DNA of 64,000 nucleotides from Ignisphaera sp. (GTDB lineage: Archaea > Thermoproteota > Thermoprotei_A > Sulfolobales > Ignisphaeraceae). The notes under the pieces are model-generated. The model had not been told where the DNA came from and did no database searches. It was given only the letters and a program-made list of their open reading frames with translations. Every line of letters begins with the position of its first letter. The first letter of the stretch is position 1. The DNA lies in the NCBI GenBank assembly GCA_028275825.1, contig JAPWTX010000001.1, positions 1 through 64,000 on the forward strand, written 5' to 3'. Position numbers and translations under genes: made by a program. Positions 18,553-26,246 of this stretch are shown here, in pieces.

Positions 18553-18720
18553 CTACATATCCTCAAAGAGGTCAAGCATCACAGTATGCAGTTTGCTAAG
18601 TAGTGCATCGTTTAGTAATATAAACCCATCCCTGGTTACGTAATCATAAGTCTTCACAGGACCCTCAACCCTATCCTCAACTACGGCATTTGATTCTAGG
18701 CTTCGACCAGTCGTAACAAT
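18553..18720 (-). pseudogene. Winged-helix regulator, C-terminal fragment
   Basis: Reads IVTTGRSLESNAVVEDRVEG, PVKTYDYVTRDGFILLNDAL and LSKLHTVMLDLFEDM before a TAG at 18553. The VEGPVKTYDYVTRDGFILL part looks like the wing and following helix of ArsR/MarR-type archaeal regulators. The DNA-binding N-terminal half is missing beyond 18720. It shares the GC-richer composition of the ClC segment and is convergent with it. Confidence 0.45.
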
Positions 18721-18727
18721 GCCGCAG

Positions 18728-18828
18728 AACAATACATCAATAGAGCAAAGAGCTACACCTATTCTTGCTATTGCTACAGTTGCTAGCGTAGCTTTGATAG
18801 CATGCTACTTGAGAAGGTTAATGCGTTA
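18728..18828 (+). pseudogene. C-terminal membrane anchor remnant
   Basis: NTSIEQRATPILAIATVASV followed by ALIACYLRRLMR and a stop: a hydrophobic helix with a basic cytoplasmic tail, as at the C-terminus of archaeal surface or extracellular-binding proteins. Nothing upstream continues it. Confidence 0.35.
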
Positions 18829-18904
18829 AGCAGTGTTTGGATAAAACAAAAACTCTTTTTATTATTTTACTTCTCCTTCAGGTGAGGCGTTGTCATTGTT
18901 TTAA

Positions 18905-19422
18905 ATCTTGTATAGCTTGACGGTGTTTTCGTCTAGTACTGCTTTGGCTATGTCGATTGCTGTATCTCTATCGATGTAGTCTAGGTATACCATCTCTGCT
19001 AATACATATGCAAGCTCTTTCTTGGCAAGAGCAGCTTTTCCGTAAACTCATTCAACTGTGTATGCATAACTGAAGAATCCTCCTATCTTGTTGTAGGGTA
19101 GCATTTGTAGTCGTAGCTTGAGGTAGCTCCTAATTATTTCTGGGTACATTGAGTACCACCAGTAGCTATTTAGAAACACGTTTTGGTAGTTCTTAGCCAC
19201 AACAGTGAATTGGTGGGAGAATAGTGGATCAGCAATCATTATATCAAACTTTACGTCAGGATACATAGCAAAGATACTCACCAAGTTGGGTACTTGTTGA
19301 GGGTTATACACAGTTATTGCGTAATCTGGTGAAGCCATTGGCACTGGACGCTTAACACCTAAACATGAACTGAGCAACTTTGCCACAGTGACTGCATAGC
19401 TATAACAATTTATGTAGCACAA
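18905..19422 (-). pseudogene. Amidohydrolase C-terminal half with premature TGA
   Basis: The minus-strand product PDVKFDIMIADPLFSHQFTV, then NVFLNSYWWYSMYPEIIRSY and MLPYNKIGGFFS resembles the C-terminal barrel of amidohydrolase/glucuronate-isomerase-like enzymes. An in-frame TGA at 19048-19050 (probably from TGG) is followed by VYGKAALAKKELAYVLAEMV and IAKAVLDENTVKLYKI, a proper family C-terminus, stopping at 18905. The N-terminal metal-binding half (HxH) is absent; upstream sequence to 19560 holds only fragments. Clearly non-functional. Confidence 0.65.
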
Positions 19423-19429
19423 ATGATGC

Positions 19430-19600
19430 TACTGCAATGCCTAGAGAGGTCGCTAGATTCATATAGTCAAGACCTGGGCTGTTTCCGTAAATAGGGCGAG
19501 CTAGGGTTGTTTAAGTCCTTTTAGGGCTATGAGATATGCTGATGCCGTGTGCCTGCCTAGTCTATATTTTCTCATCGCATCGTCGTGCTCTCGGGAACTT
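19430..19600. other. Remnant-bearing intergenic segment
   Basis: Minus-strand fragments are visible in two frames: ARPIYGNSPGLDYMNLATSL with GIAVASFVLHK, and MRKYRLGRHTASAYLIALKG. Neither is attached to an intact gene. A TATA-like CTTTATAAAC near 19605 marks the downstream candidate RNA gene. Confidence 0.3.
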
Positions 19601-19635
19601 ATCTTTATAAACCCCTAGACCCTTATAAAATTGTT

Positions 19636-19760
19636 GGTGACCCCAGGTTTCCGAGAACCGCTCCAGAAGGGCGGTGAGGGGCCTGGGGAGACCGTGAGGA
19701 GCCCGAGGGTGGCACTAAACAACCTTAAAACACCATAAACAACCGCTCTCGGGTGAACGG
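19636..19760 (+). ncRNA. Candidate structured RNA with kink-turn
   Basis: A GC-rich island in AT-rich DNA, after TATA-like runs at about 19605-19630. Hairpin I: CCCCAGG (19641-19647) with CCTGGGG (19682-19688), enclosing ACCGC/GCGGT (19657-19661/19671-19675) capped by AGAA. Hairpin II: CCGT (19692-19695) with ACGG (19757-19760), a 3-nt bulge GAG, tandem G-A/A-G pairs, a G-U, then CCCGAG (19702-19707) with CTCGGG (19748-19753). That is the consensus kink-turn bound by L7Ae. No match to RNase P, SRP or tRNA motifs was seen. Class unknown. Confidence 0.55.
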
Positions 19761-19776
19761 CTAAAGAGCTCAGGCC

Positions 19777-19884
19777 ATGTACGAAGAACTTTTAACTAAA
19801 GCCGATGAACACTACTACCCCAAATATCTTGAGAAGTTACATGAACTTGTCTATTCCTCTAACATGCAGAAGACTAACAGCTGA
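19777..19884 (+). pseudogene. Short frame in right tRNA-flanking repeat
   Basis: 35 codons: MYEELLTKADEHYYPKYLEK then LHELVYSSNMQKTNS. It aligns with the C-terminal peptide fused to the broken ABC gene at 5832-5926 (EADNYYPKYLEKLRKLVHSF). Differences between the two DNA copies are mainly synonymous, so both descend from one real coding region whose N-terminal part is lost here. Family not recognised. Confidence 0.5.
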
Positions 19885-19990
19885 TATACTTCAGGTCAAT
19901 GAGCAGTTTCAATGAACATCACCATTGCATGCCTGATATTCATCACATGCAATGGTCAGGGCAATTCATTGAGAAGGGGGTGAATGGAGA
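19782..19990 (+). repeat. tRNA-flanking repeat, right copy
   Basis: Counterpart of 5720-5926 in inverted orientation, next to the 3' end of tRNA-Gly. After the TGA at 19882-19884 it has TCAATGA twice with six bases between. A strong hairpin follows: ACCATTGCATG (19921-19931) and CATGCAATGGT (19946-19956), 11 bp perfect, whose loop contains a second small stem TGAT/ATCA. Confidence 0.75.
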
Positions 19991-20014
19991 CATGTAGCAA
20001 TTTTCAATTGTTTA

Positions 20015-20090
20015 TGCGGCGGCCGGGATTTGAACCCGGGATCTCCGGCTCGGCAGGCCGGCGTCCTAGACCAGGCTAGACGACCGCCGC
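20015..20090 (-). tRNA. tRNA-Gly (anticodon GCC)
   Basis: On the minus strand: acceptor GCGGCGG/CCGCCGC, anticodon stem CCGGC/GCCGG with loop CTGCCGA (anticodon GCC), T arm CCGGG TTCAAAT CCCGG, discriminator A. CCA is not encoded. No intron. Confidence 0.95.
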
Positions 20091-20137
20091 ATGCAACTGT
20101 TTTCTAGTTCTTGTGCACGGGTTATAAAGTTTTACTT

Positions 20138-21388
20138 TTAGAGCCAATCCTTTGTGACAACTGTTTTTGGTGGCACATCTTTATATACGGTAACTCCTGG
20201 GTATATTACTGAGTAGGACCCTATTTTTACACCTGGCATTATTGACACGTTTACTCCTGTCTTTGCGTGACTCCCTATCACTGCTCCAAATTTTCTTCTT
20301 CCGCTATCTATTTTTTTACCCTCTACATAGATTTTTACATTAGCTTCATCAAATCTCAAATTGGCTAAGAGTGTGCCTGCCCCTAGATTCACGTTTTCTG
20401 CTATTATACTATCGCCTATGTATGTAAGGTGCTCTGCATGTGTATTTTCCATTACTATGCTTTCCTTAGCTTCTACCGAGAAACCTATGCGTGCCTTATT
20501 CATTATAGTTGTATAAGGTCTTATGTAAGCATTTGGCCCTATCACTGCTTCACGACCTATGTAAACAGGCCCCTCTATGTATGAACACCCTTTTACCATG
20601 GCTCCATAATCTATATACACCATGCCCTTAATAGTTGTATGTACATCTACATCGCCTAACACTACTTTCTGCCTCAGCTTTTCTAAAGCCATTTTATTCG
20701 CTTTCAACAAATCCCATGGATAGCCTATGTCTTGCCAATGCTCAGAGCCTATCACCACATACTTAAATTCCTCACCTCGACTGCTAGCCATTTCAACGAT
20801 ATCTGTCAATTCATACTCTCCCCTTACAGAAGGTCTAACCTCATTGAGAATATTGAGAGTGCTAGCCCTAATCGCATATATACCAGCGTTTGCAAGACCT
20901 CCACCCCCTTCAGAAGGTTTTTCAACTATCTTTAAAACACTATTACCAGAAACCACAAGCTTTCCATACTTAGTAACGTCAGGAACTTCAACAGCTGTAA
21001 GAGCATTGAGACCCTTCACAACAGCAGGTTTCAGCGCTTTTGCAACAACCTCAGAATCTATATAAAGATCTCCATAAACCACAATGGCGTAATCCAAGAC
21101 CTTTTCAATAGCCACCTTAACCGCATGGGCCGTGCCTAACTCTTTTTCTTGAGCGACAAAATGAATGTTAAGTAAAAGCTCATCCCCAAGCCTTTTAACA
21201 ACATCCTCAACAGCTTCCCTCATATACGATACAACAACATACACATCATTTACATTTAATAAGCTCAGCATCTTTAAGGGATAGTAAATAACAGGCTTAC
21301 CTGCAACAGGCATTAACACCTTTGGTCTTGACTCTGTTAACGGCTTCAATCTCTTACCCACTCCTGCAGCCAAAACAATGCCTATCAA
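20138..21388 (-). CDS. Bifunctional sugar-1-phosphate nucleotidylyltransferase/acetyltransferase
   Basis: Makes an NDP-sugar and probably acetylates the amino sugar, as in archaeal GlmU-like enzymes. The N-terminal Rossmann-like domain opens LAAGVGKRLKPLTESRPKVL (residues 6-25, G-x-G-x-R and PK signature), with a VYGDLYID metal/substrate motif. From about 255 on, left-handed beta-helix hexapeptides dominate (GRNA-like IGPNAYIRPYTTI; IGSHAKTGVNVSI). Its 416 residues fit the Sulfolobus ST0452 type. Which sugar and nucleotide are used is not visible. Single gene, 48 bp from tRNA-Gly. Confidence 0.9.
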   Translation of the reverse strand: MIGIVLAAGVGKRLKPLTESRPKVLMPVAGKPVIYYPLKMLSLLNVNDVYVVVSYMREAVEDVVKRLGDELLLNIHFVAQEKELGTAHAVKVAIEKVLDYAIVVYGDLYIDSEVVAKALKPAVVKGLNALTAVEVPDVTKYGKLVVSGNSVLKIVEKPSEGGGGLANAGIYAIRASTLNILNEVRPSVRGEYELTDIVEMASSRGEEFKYVVIGSEHWQDIGYPWDLLKANKMALEKLRQKVVLGDVDVHTTIKGMVYIDYGAMVKGCSYIEGPVYIGREAVIGPNAYIRPYTTIMNKARIGFSVEAKESIVMENTHAEHLTYIGDSIIAENVNLGAGTLLANLRFDEANVKIYVEGKKIDSGRRKFGAVIGSHAKTGVNVSIMPGVKIGSYSVIYPGVTVYKDVPPKTVVTKDWL

Positions 21389-21508
21389 CTTTTACACCGG
21401 AACAGGATATAGATGAAACGAAGGATTTAAAAATGGTTAGCAGTCAAAACTCTTGTTTTCGAATACCTAGAGAGGAGGCTTACTCCAAAATCAGTTGAAA
21501 AGCTTTCA

Positions 21509-22174
21509 TTAAAGTGATGTTCCATGAGGGGCCTCTAGAACGCCAGGCTTTGGAATTATAACTGCTTTCTTTACTCCCTCAGGTGTTGGCACTGCTAAAA
21601 GCTTTGATTTTGCAAATTCTACCTTTCTTAGCGGATATATTCTCTTAGCTTCATTGAATAGCGTCTGGTTGTAATCTCCAAACACCATTCCAACTACAAA
21701 CTCTCCTAAGGTCTTCTCTGAAGCAATCTTTGTTGTGAGATCCATTAATATCTTTCTAATTGAATGCCTTTGGCTAGTGTTGCAGCGGTATGTAGTCCAC
21801 GCCATTATTGTAACCCTAAATATGTAGCCATCCTTTGTTGTCACATTGAATATTGCTGTTATCTTGCTACTTTTCCTCCTAGTTAAACTCCTTAAATAGT
21901 CCCTTGCAAGCTCATGACCCTTAAAAATGGTGTAAGCATTTTCCCCTTCAACCTTCCATATCTGGAAATGAAGATTTATATGAACTTGTGTAACATCTCC
22001 TGTAAGGTCATATAGTGTTGCTGTAACCTTCCTGCCAAGCAACTTCCATGGCTCATCAACAGGCGTTGTTGCTATTGCTACTGATCCAAAGTATTCTGGT
22101 GTAACCACGCTATACCATTTCTTAAGTCTCCACCTCTCTCTTCCTGTAAGCCTAAACTTCTGCGCTGATGACAA
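21509..22174 (-). CDS. rps3ae: 30S ribosomal protein S3Ae (eS1)
   Basis: Small-subunit protein shared by archaea and eukaryotes. The N-terminal RLTGRERWRLKKWYSVVTPE followed by FGSVAIATTPVDEPWKLLGR is the family hallmark, along with the WTTYRCNTSQRHSIRKIL segment and a C-terminal KPGVLE tail. 221 residues, ordinary length. Monocistronic and divergent from thiDN. Confidence 0.96.
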   Translation of the reverse strand: MSSAQKFRLTGRERWRLKKWYSVVTPEYFGSVAIATTPVDEPWKLLGRKVTATLYDLTGDVTQVHINLHFQIWKVEGENAYTIFKGHELARDYLRSLTRRKSSKITAIFNVTTKDGYIFRVTIMAWTTYRCNTSQRHSIRKILMDLTTKIASEKTLGEFVVGMVFGDYNQTLFNEAKRIYPLRKVEFAKSKLLAVPTPEGVKKAVIIPKPGVLEAPHGTSL

Positions 22175-22257
22175 CTATACCAACACCAATTACCTAGAGT
22201 ATTCATAGCACTGTTAAGTGCAGAAACTTAAAAGCTTTTGAAGACATTACTTCAATG

Positions 22258-22270
22258 GGTTTATATACGA
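22258..22270 (+). promoter_or_regulatory. TATA box of thiDN
   Basis: GGTTTATATACGA lies about 35 bp before the ATG at 22301, leaving a very short leader. Confidence 0.45.
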
Positions 22271-22300
22271 TGGTTGCTAAAGTTGTTAAAATTGCGTTAA

Positions 22301-23680
22301 ATGGTGATTCAGATGATTAGAAGGGCTTTAACCATAGCTGGTAGCGATTCTAGTGGTGGTGCAGGTATACAAACAGACTTAAAGACATTCGCAGCTCTAG
22401 GAGTGCATGGAATGAGCGTAATAACCTCTATTACAGCACAGAATACCTATGAGATTAGGGCTGTATTCGACCTTCCACTAAATATAATTGAAGCTCAGTT
22501 TAGAGCTGTTGTAGAGGATATAGGTGTAGATGCATCTAAAACCGGGATGCTAAGTAACAGCGAGATAGTTAGGCTCATCGCAAATTTGATTAAAAGTTAT
22601 GGTTTTCCAGTAGTTGTAGACCCAGTTATGGTAGCTAAGAGTGGTGCTTCACTTCTTAGGGAAGAGGCTATAGAGGCATTATTAAAGTATTTGATACCGA
22701 TAGCAACGGTAGTAACACCAAATAAATTTGAAGCTGAAAGACTCACAGGTATTAGCATAAATAGTCTAGATGATGCAAAGAAAGCTGCTAGATACATTGT
22801 TGAAGAGCTTGGTGCTCAAGCAACTATTTTGAAAGGAGGTCATATTGAGGGTGATGAGGTTACAGATATTCTCTACTACAATAATAAGTTCAAGGAGTTC
22901 AAAGCTAAGAGAATCCGCACTAAGAACACTCATGGCACAGGATGCTCCTTTTCTGCTGCTATAGCAGCTGAGCTGGCTAAGGGAAAGCCAATTGATGAAG
23001 CTGTTAAAACAGCAAAAGAGTTCATAACCATAGCGATAGAGTACAGCCTTCAGCTTGGAAAAGGCTATGGCCCTGTAAATCCAGTTGCGTGGTTAGCCAT
23101 ACCAGCTGAAAAATACTTCGTACTTAGCAATTTAAAAAAAGCTGTGGAACAACTTGAAGAAAATGGGTATTTGATTGCCCCACTAATGCCTGAAGTTGGC
23201 ATGAACATAGCTATGGCTCTTCCAAAACCTTATGCTAAAAGCATAGATAGTGTTGCTGGCGTAATGGGCAGGATAGTCAGGATAGGCGATAAAGTAAAAG
23301 CTGTAGGCTCTATAGAATTTGGAGCCTCGAGTCATATGGCGAGAGCTGTGCTGAAAGCTATGGAGTTTGATGAGAGGGTTAGAGCAGCAGCTAACATAAG
23401 GTTTGATGAAAGACTCATTGAAATTGCTAGAACTCTAGGCTATTCAGTGTCCTTCTATGAAAGGTCTCAAGAACATGTAGATATAAAGAGAGTTGAGGGT
23501 GCTTCAATACCATGGGGAGTTGAACAAGCTGTGACTAGGATTGGATACGTACCAGATATAATCTATCACAAGGGTGACTGGGGAAAGGAGCCAATGATAA
23601 ACGTATTTGGGCTTACTGCAACAGATGTTGTTGAGAAGATTCTGAGGCTGGCAAAAACATATAAGGAAAGAAAGCCATAG
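22301..23680 (+). CDS. thiDN: HMP/HMP-P kinase fused to thiamine-phosphate synthase (ThiD-ThiN)
   Basis: Two-domain thiamine biosynthesis enzyme. Residues 1-265 are a ribokinase-fold ThiD that phosphorylates hydroxymethylpyrimidine ([20 protein letters not shown] at the N-terminus; [20 protein letters not shown] as anion hole and catalytic region). Residues about 275-459 are ThiN, which joins HMP-PP and THZ-P in archaea lacking ThiE ([35 protein letters not shown]). Fusion and length are normal for crenarchaea. ATG at 22301; an internal ATG at 22313 is possible. Confidence 0.96.
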   Translation: MVIQMIRRALTIAGSDSSGGAGIQTDLKTFAALGVHGMSVITSITAQNTYEIRAVFDLPLNIIEAQFRAVVEDIGVDASKTGMLSNSEIVRLIANLIKSYGFPVVVDPVMVAKSGASLLREEAIEALLKYLIPIATVVTPNKFEAERLTGISINSLDDAKKAARYIVEELGAQATILKGGHIEGDEVTDILYYNNKFKEFKAKRIRTKNTHGTGCSFSAAIAAELAKGKPIDEAVKTAKEFITIAIEYSLQLGKGYGPVNPVAWLAIPAEKYFVLSNLKKAVEQLEENGYLIAPLMPEVGMNIAMALPKPYAKSIDSVAGVMGRIVRIGDKVKAVGSIEFGASSHMARAVLKAMEFDERVRAAANIRFDERLIEIARTLGYSVSFYERSQEHVDIKRVEGASIPWGVEQAVTRIGYVPDIIYHKGDWGKEPMINVFGLTATDVVEKILRLAKTYKERKP

Positions 23681-23702
23681 TACCTTGGTGCCCTAGACTT
23701 GG

Positions 23703-24488
23703 GTGATAGAAATGCTTGAAATTTATAGAGAGGAGTGGATCGGCGATTTTGTAATATTAGAATACAAACCTATAGAGTTGCAAAGACCTAGCTATGCCAT
23801 AATTTCTTTACCAGACACAGGTCTTGTGGGGGTTATTAGTGCTTGGCACATAATAAAAACGCTACAATTATCTGAAGTCGGTGGTGTTGATTCGTATGTA
23901 TATCTACCGCCCATCGTTGTAGTGAGCAATAAGATTATGAGAACGCCGATAAGGGTGTTCTCTGGCAGCAACATTCTTGTAATATATAGCGAATTTATGC
24001 CTGCACAACAAGGCTTATTACACCTTTCAAAAATTCTTGCAAATTATTTAGAGAGGAAAGGCATTGACTATGTACTTCTGCCTTCAGGAGTACCAATACA
24101 GAACAGATTTGAAGTTGAAAACCTAAAGACGTATTACCTAACTACAACATCTAAAGCCTTAGAATTGCTTAAGGACACGGATATACTGCCCTTTGAAAAC
24201 GGTCTTCTTGCAGGTACTTATGCCCTTCTCTTAAAGGAGTTCAGCAGAGCAAAGCTTAACACCATCCTATTGCTTACAGAATCCTTCTTAGAATTCCCCG
24301 ATCCAGAAGCATCAGCAAAAAACATTAACATAATCTCTAAAATCATAGGAAGATCCATAGATGTTAAGGAACTTCTTGAACAAGCTGAGGCTATCAGGCT
24401 GAAGGCTAGAGATGCTATGAAGAACACCTTAAGAGGATTAGCTCAAATGAGAAAAGATGTAGAATACGCTGTTCCTCTATATACCTAG
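23703..24488 (+). CDS. PAC2-family (proteasome assembly chaperone-like) protein
   Basis: 261 residues of the archaeal PAC2/COG1938 family. The N-terminal ISLPDTGLVGVISAWHIIKT and the middle DYVLLPSGVP(IQNR) and LPFENGLLAGTYALLLKEF strands are typical, and a C-terminal helix with coiled-coil character begins near 220. Homologues help assemble proteasome alpha rings in eukaryotes; the archaeal role is unproven. It follows thiDN by 22 bp and precedes hsp20 by 11 bp, so the three may be co-transcribed. Confidence 0.85.
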   Translation: MIEMLEIYREEWIGDFVILEYKPIELQRPSYAIISLPDTGLVGVISAWHIIKTLQLSEVGGVDSYVYLPPIVVVSNKIMRTPIRVFSGSNILVIYSEFMPAQQGLLHLSKILANYLERKGIDYVLLPSGVPIQNRFEVENLKTYYLTTTSKALELLKDTDILPFENGLLAGTYALLLKEFSRAKLNTILLLTESFLEFPDPEASAKNINIISKIIGRSIDVKELLEQAEAIRLKARDAMKNTLRGLAQMRKDVEYAVPLYT

Positions 24489-24499
24489 GTGTTGAGAAA

Positions 24500-24946
24500 A
24501 TGGATGAAGATTTTGAAAGACTATTCAAAAGAATTAAGGAAATTGAAAGAAATCTTAGAGAATATATAGAAGATGAGTTTAGAAGAGCTATTGGGAAATT
24601 CAGAGAGGATATGATGCACATAGAAGGAATGCTTGCCCCTATGTGGCATTATGAAGGTTACTTAAGACCCTTATACAGTATCGTGGATAAGGGTTCTTAT
24701 TATGAGATTTACATAGACTTGCCTAAGGCTGATGAGCAGAGTATTGATATAAGGTTTAGAGGCAATATGATGTATGTAAGAGCCAGGCTGAAAGAAGAAA
24801 TTGGATTTAGCGGGCTTAGCGGTAGAGGTGGTGAAACAAAGTTTCATGAATATAGGGAAGTTGTAGAGCTGCCATTCAATATAGATCCGCAGAAGGTTAG
24901 AGTTGTAGCAAAACGTGGATTTGTAAAGGTATTGATTTACAAGTGA
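24500..24946 (+). CDS. Small heat-shock protein (Hsp20/alpha-crystallin)
   Basis: ATP-independent holdase. The N-terminal 50 residues are helical and charged. The alpha-crystallin domain spans about 55-148, starting SIVDKGSYYEIYIDLPKADE and ending REVVELPFNIDPQKVRVVAK, GFVKVLIYK. The C-terminal I-x-I extension normally used for oligomer formation is absent or reduced to VLIYK, which is unusual but seen in some archaea. Last gene of a possible three-gene unit. Confidence 0.88.
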   Translation: MDEDFERLFKRIKEIERNLREYIEDEFRRAIGKFREDMMHIEGMLAPMWHYEGYLRPLYSIVDKGSYYEIYIDLPKADEQSIDIRFRGNMMYVRARLKEEIGFSGLSGRGGETKFHEYREVVELPFNIDPQKVRVVAKRGFVKVLIYK

Positions 24947-25220
24947 GCTCCTCGTCTTTTTAATGCAGGGATGGGTAAAAGCTTAAAATGTTTTCCAAAG
25001 CTTGTAGAGTCCCAGGAGATGAGTTGTTATCCTTGGGCATGTGGATGCGAAGAGTACAACAACGAAAAACAGAAACAGTATGGGGATCTCCATCCTAAAT
25101 GCCTCATATATTAAAGGTGTAAACATGAAGAATGGATGTGAGGAGCTAATGAACTCCCTAAAGGGGGTTTGCCCCCTAGAGTGGGGAGGAGATTAGAAAT
25201 AGCCTCAGCGGGCTTATACA
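24947..25220. other. Intergenic region with hairpin-rich element remnant
   Basis: 273 bp without a supported gene. A short plus-strand frame (KLVESQEMSCYPWACGCEEY) near 24999-25116 has no clear relative. The notable content is the nested hairpin at 25126-25190 listed separately. Confidence 0.4.
25126..25190 (+). mobile_element. Orphan IS605-like right end / omega-RNA-like scaffold
   Basis: After GATGTGAGGAGCTAATGAAC comes an outer stem CTCCC (25154-25158) with GGGAG (25184-25188), enclosing GGGGG-TTTG-CCCCC (25163-25176). The order TGTGAG...AAYGAAC...nested stems repeats at 55165-55228 and resembles the block after the tnpB at 8411. No tnpB remains here. Confidence 0.45.
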
Positions 25221-26135
25221 TTGAAAGCCATTTTAGCTATTCATGGCGGAGCCGGTAAGTGGGCAGTTGACGAAAAAACTTATAGAGATGTTAAAAAGGT
25301 TTTGGAAGAGGCGTTAGTTGAAGGGTTTAGAGTTTATCGAACTGGTTCTAGCCTAGACATGATTACAATAGCCATAGAGGTTTTAGAGAACTCAGGCATA
25401 TTCAATGCTGGTATAGGTAGTACTGTGGATGTTTCTGGCTCTATATCAATGGACGCTGGCCTCATGTATCGAAATAGAGCTGGGGCAGTGGCCTATGCTA
25501 AGTACCCTAAAAACCCTGTGAAGTTGGCTAGAATTGTATTGGAAAAGACTGACCATATAATTATTGCTGGTGATGCTGCCGATAACCTGGCTAGGAAAAT
25601 GGGTTTAGAGCCGCATCCAGGCCCTTTACCAAGAACTTTAGAGCTTTATAGGAATTTTATGGAAAAGCTTAGAAGAGGTGAAAAAATAGAGAGCCCTTTT
25701 AAAAAGAGCTTGGAGATGTGGTTAAATATAGGGGATACCGTTGGAGCAGTAGCAATAGATAAGGATAGTGTTTTAGCAGCTGGCGCAAGCACAGGTGGTG
25801 TATTTTTTAAAATGCCTGGTAGGGTTGGAGACTCCCCTATTCCAGGAGCTGGATTCTATGCAAATGAATGTGGAGCTGCTGTTGCCACAGGTATTGGTGA
25901 ATACATACTACTTACTCACGCAACTCTGAAAATTGTTGAAGAATTGTGTAACAATACTCTACCAGGAAAAGCTATTGAAAAAATCCTTAATGTTATAACC
26001 AGCCGTTTTGGATCTAATACTGCAGGTTTCATAGCATTGGATAAATTAGGTAGGGTTGCAGGTCTATATAACACTCGTGCAATGCCATGGGGTTACATAA
26101 GTGAGGATGGCGCTGTAAAGATTCTTGGAATATAG
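25221..26135 (+). CDS. Isoaspartyl peptidase / L-asparaginase (Ntn hydrolase)
   Basis: Plant-type asparaginase family, autoprocessed into two subunits at a Gly-Asp-Thr site: the nucleophile Thr is in IGDTVGAVAI (about residue 175). Substrate and oxyanion residues follow in STGGVFFKMPGRVGDSPIPG and AVATGIGEYIL. The N-terminal AIHGGAGKW motif is present. Hydrolyses Asn and/or beta-aspartyl peptides. 304 residues is normal. The start is TTG at 25221, required by the position of the conserved AIHGGAG motif. Confidence 0.93.
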   Translation: MKAILAIHGGAGKWAVDEKTYRDVKKVLEEALVEGFRVYRTGSSLDMITIAIEVLENSGIFNAGIGSTVDVSGSISMDAGLMYRNRAGAVAYAKYPKNPVKLARIVLEKTDHIIIAGDAADNLARKMGLEPHPGPLPRTLELYRNFMEKLRRGEKIESPFKKSLEMWLNIGDTVGAVAIDKDSVLAAGASTGGVFFKMPGRVGDSPIPGAGFYANECGAAVATGIGEYILLTHATLKIVEELCNNTLPGKAIEKILNVITSRFGSNTAGFIALDKLGRVAGLYNTRAMPWGYISEDGAVKILGI

Positions 26136-26187
26136 TCTAACAATTGAGGTATAGGCAAATTAAGTAAAGTTAGTCACAGATGAGTGT

Positions 26188-26200
26188 GTAGTATATATAC
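26188..26200 (+). promoter_or_regulatory. TATA box of the XPB-herA unit
   Basis: GTAGTATATATAC lies about 47 bp before the TTG start; the GTATATATAC core is palindromic. A start about 25 bp downstream would leave a leader of about 25 nt. Confidence 0.4.
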
Positions 26201-26246
26201 TCAGTAACATAGAACAGTATTATAGCAAAGCTAAGGGATTATCAAG

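Noticed and set aside
19636-19760. RNase P RNA or SRP RNA identity for the GC-rich RNA
   Set aside because: The conserved RNase P core words and the SRP helix 8 GGAAGGG-type motif are absent, and the segment is too short.
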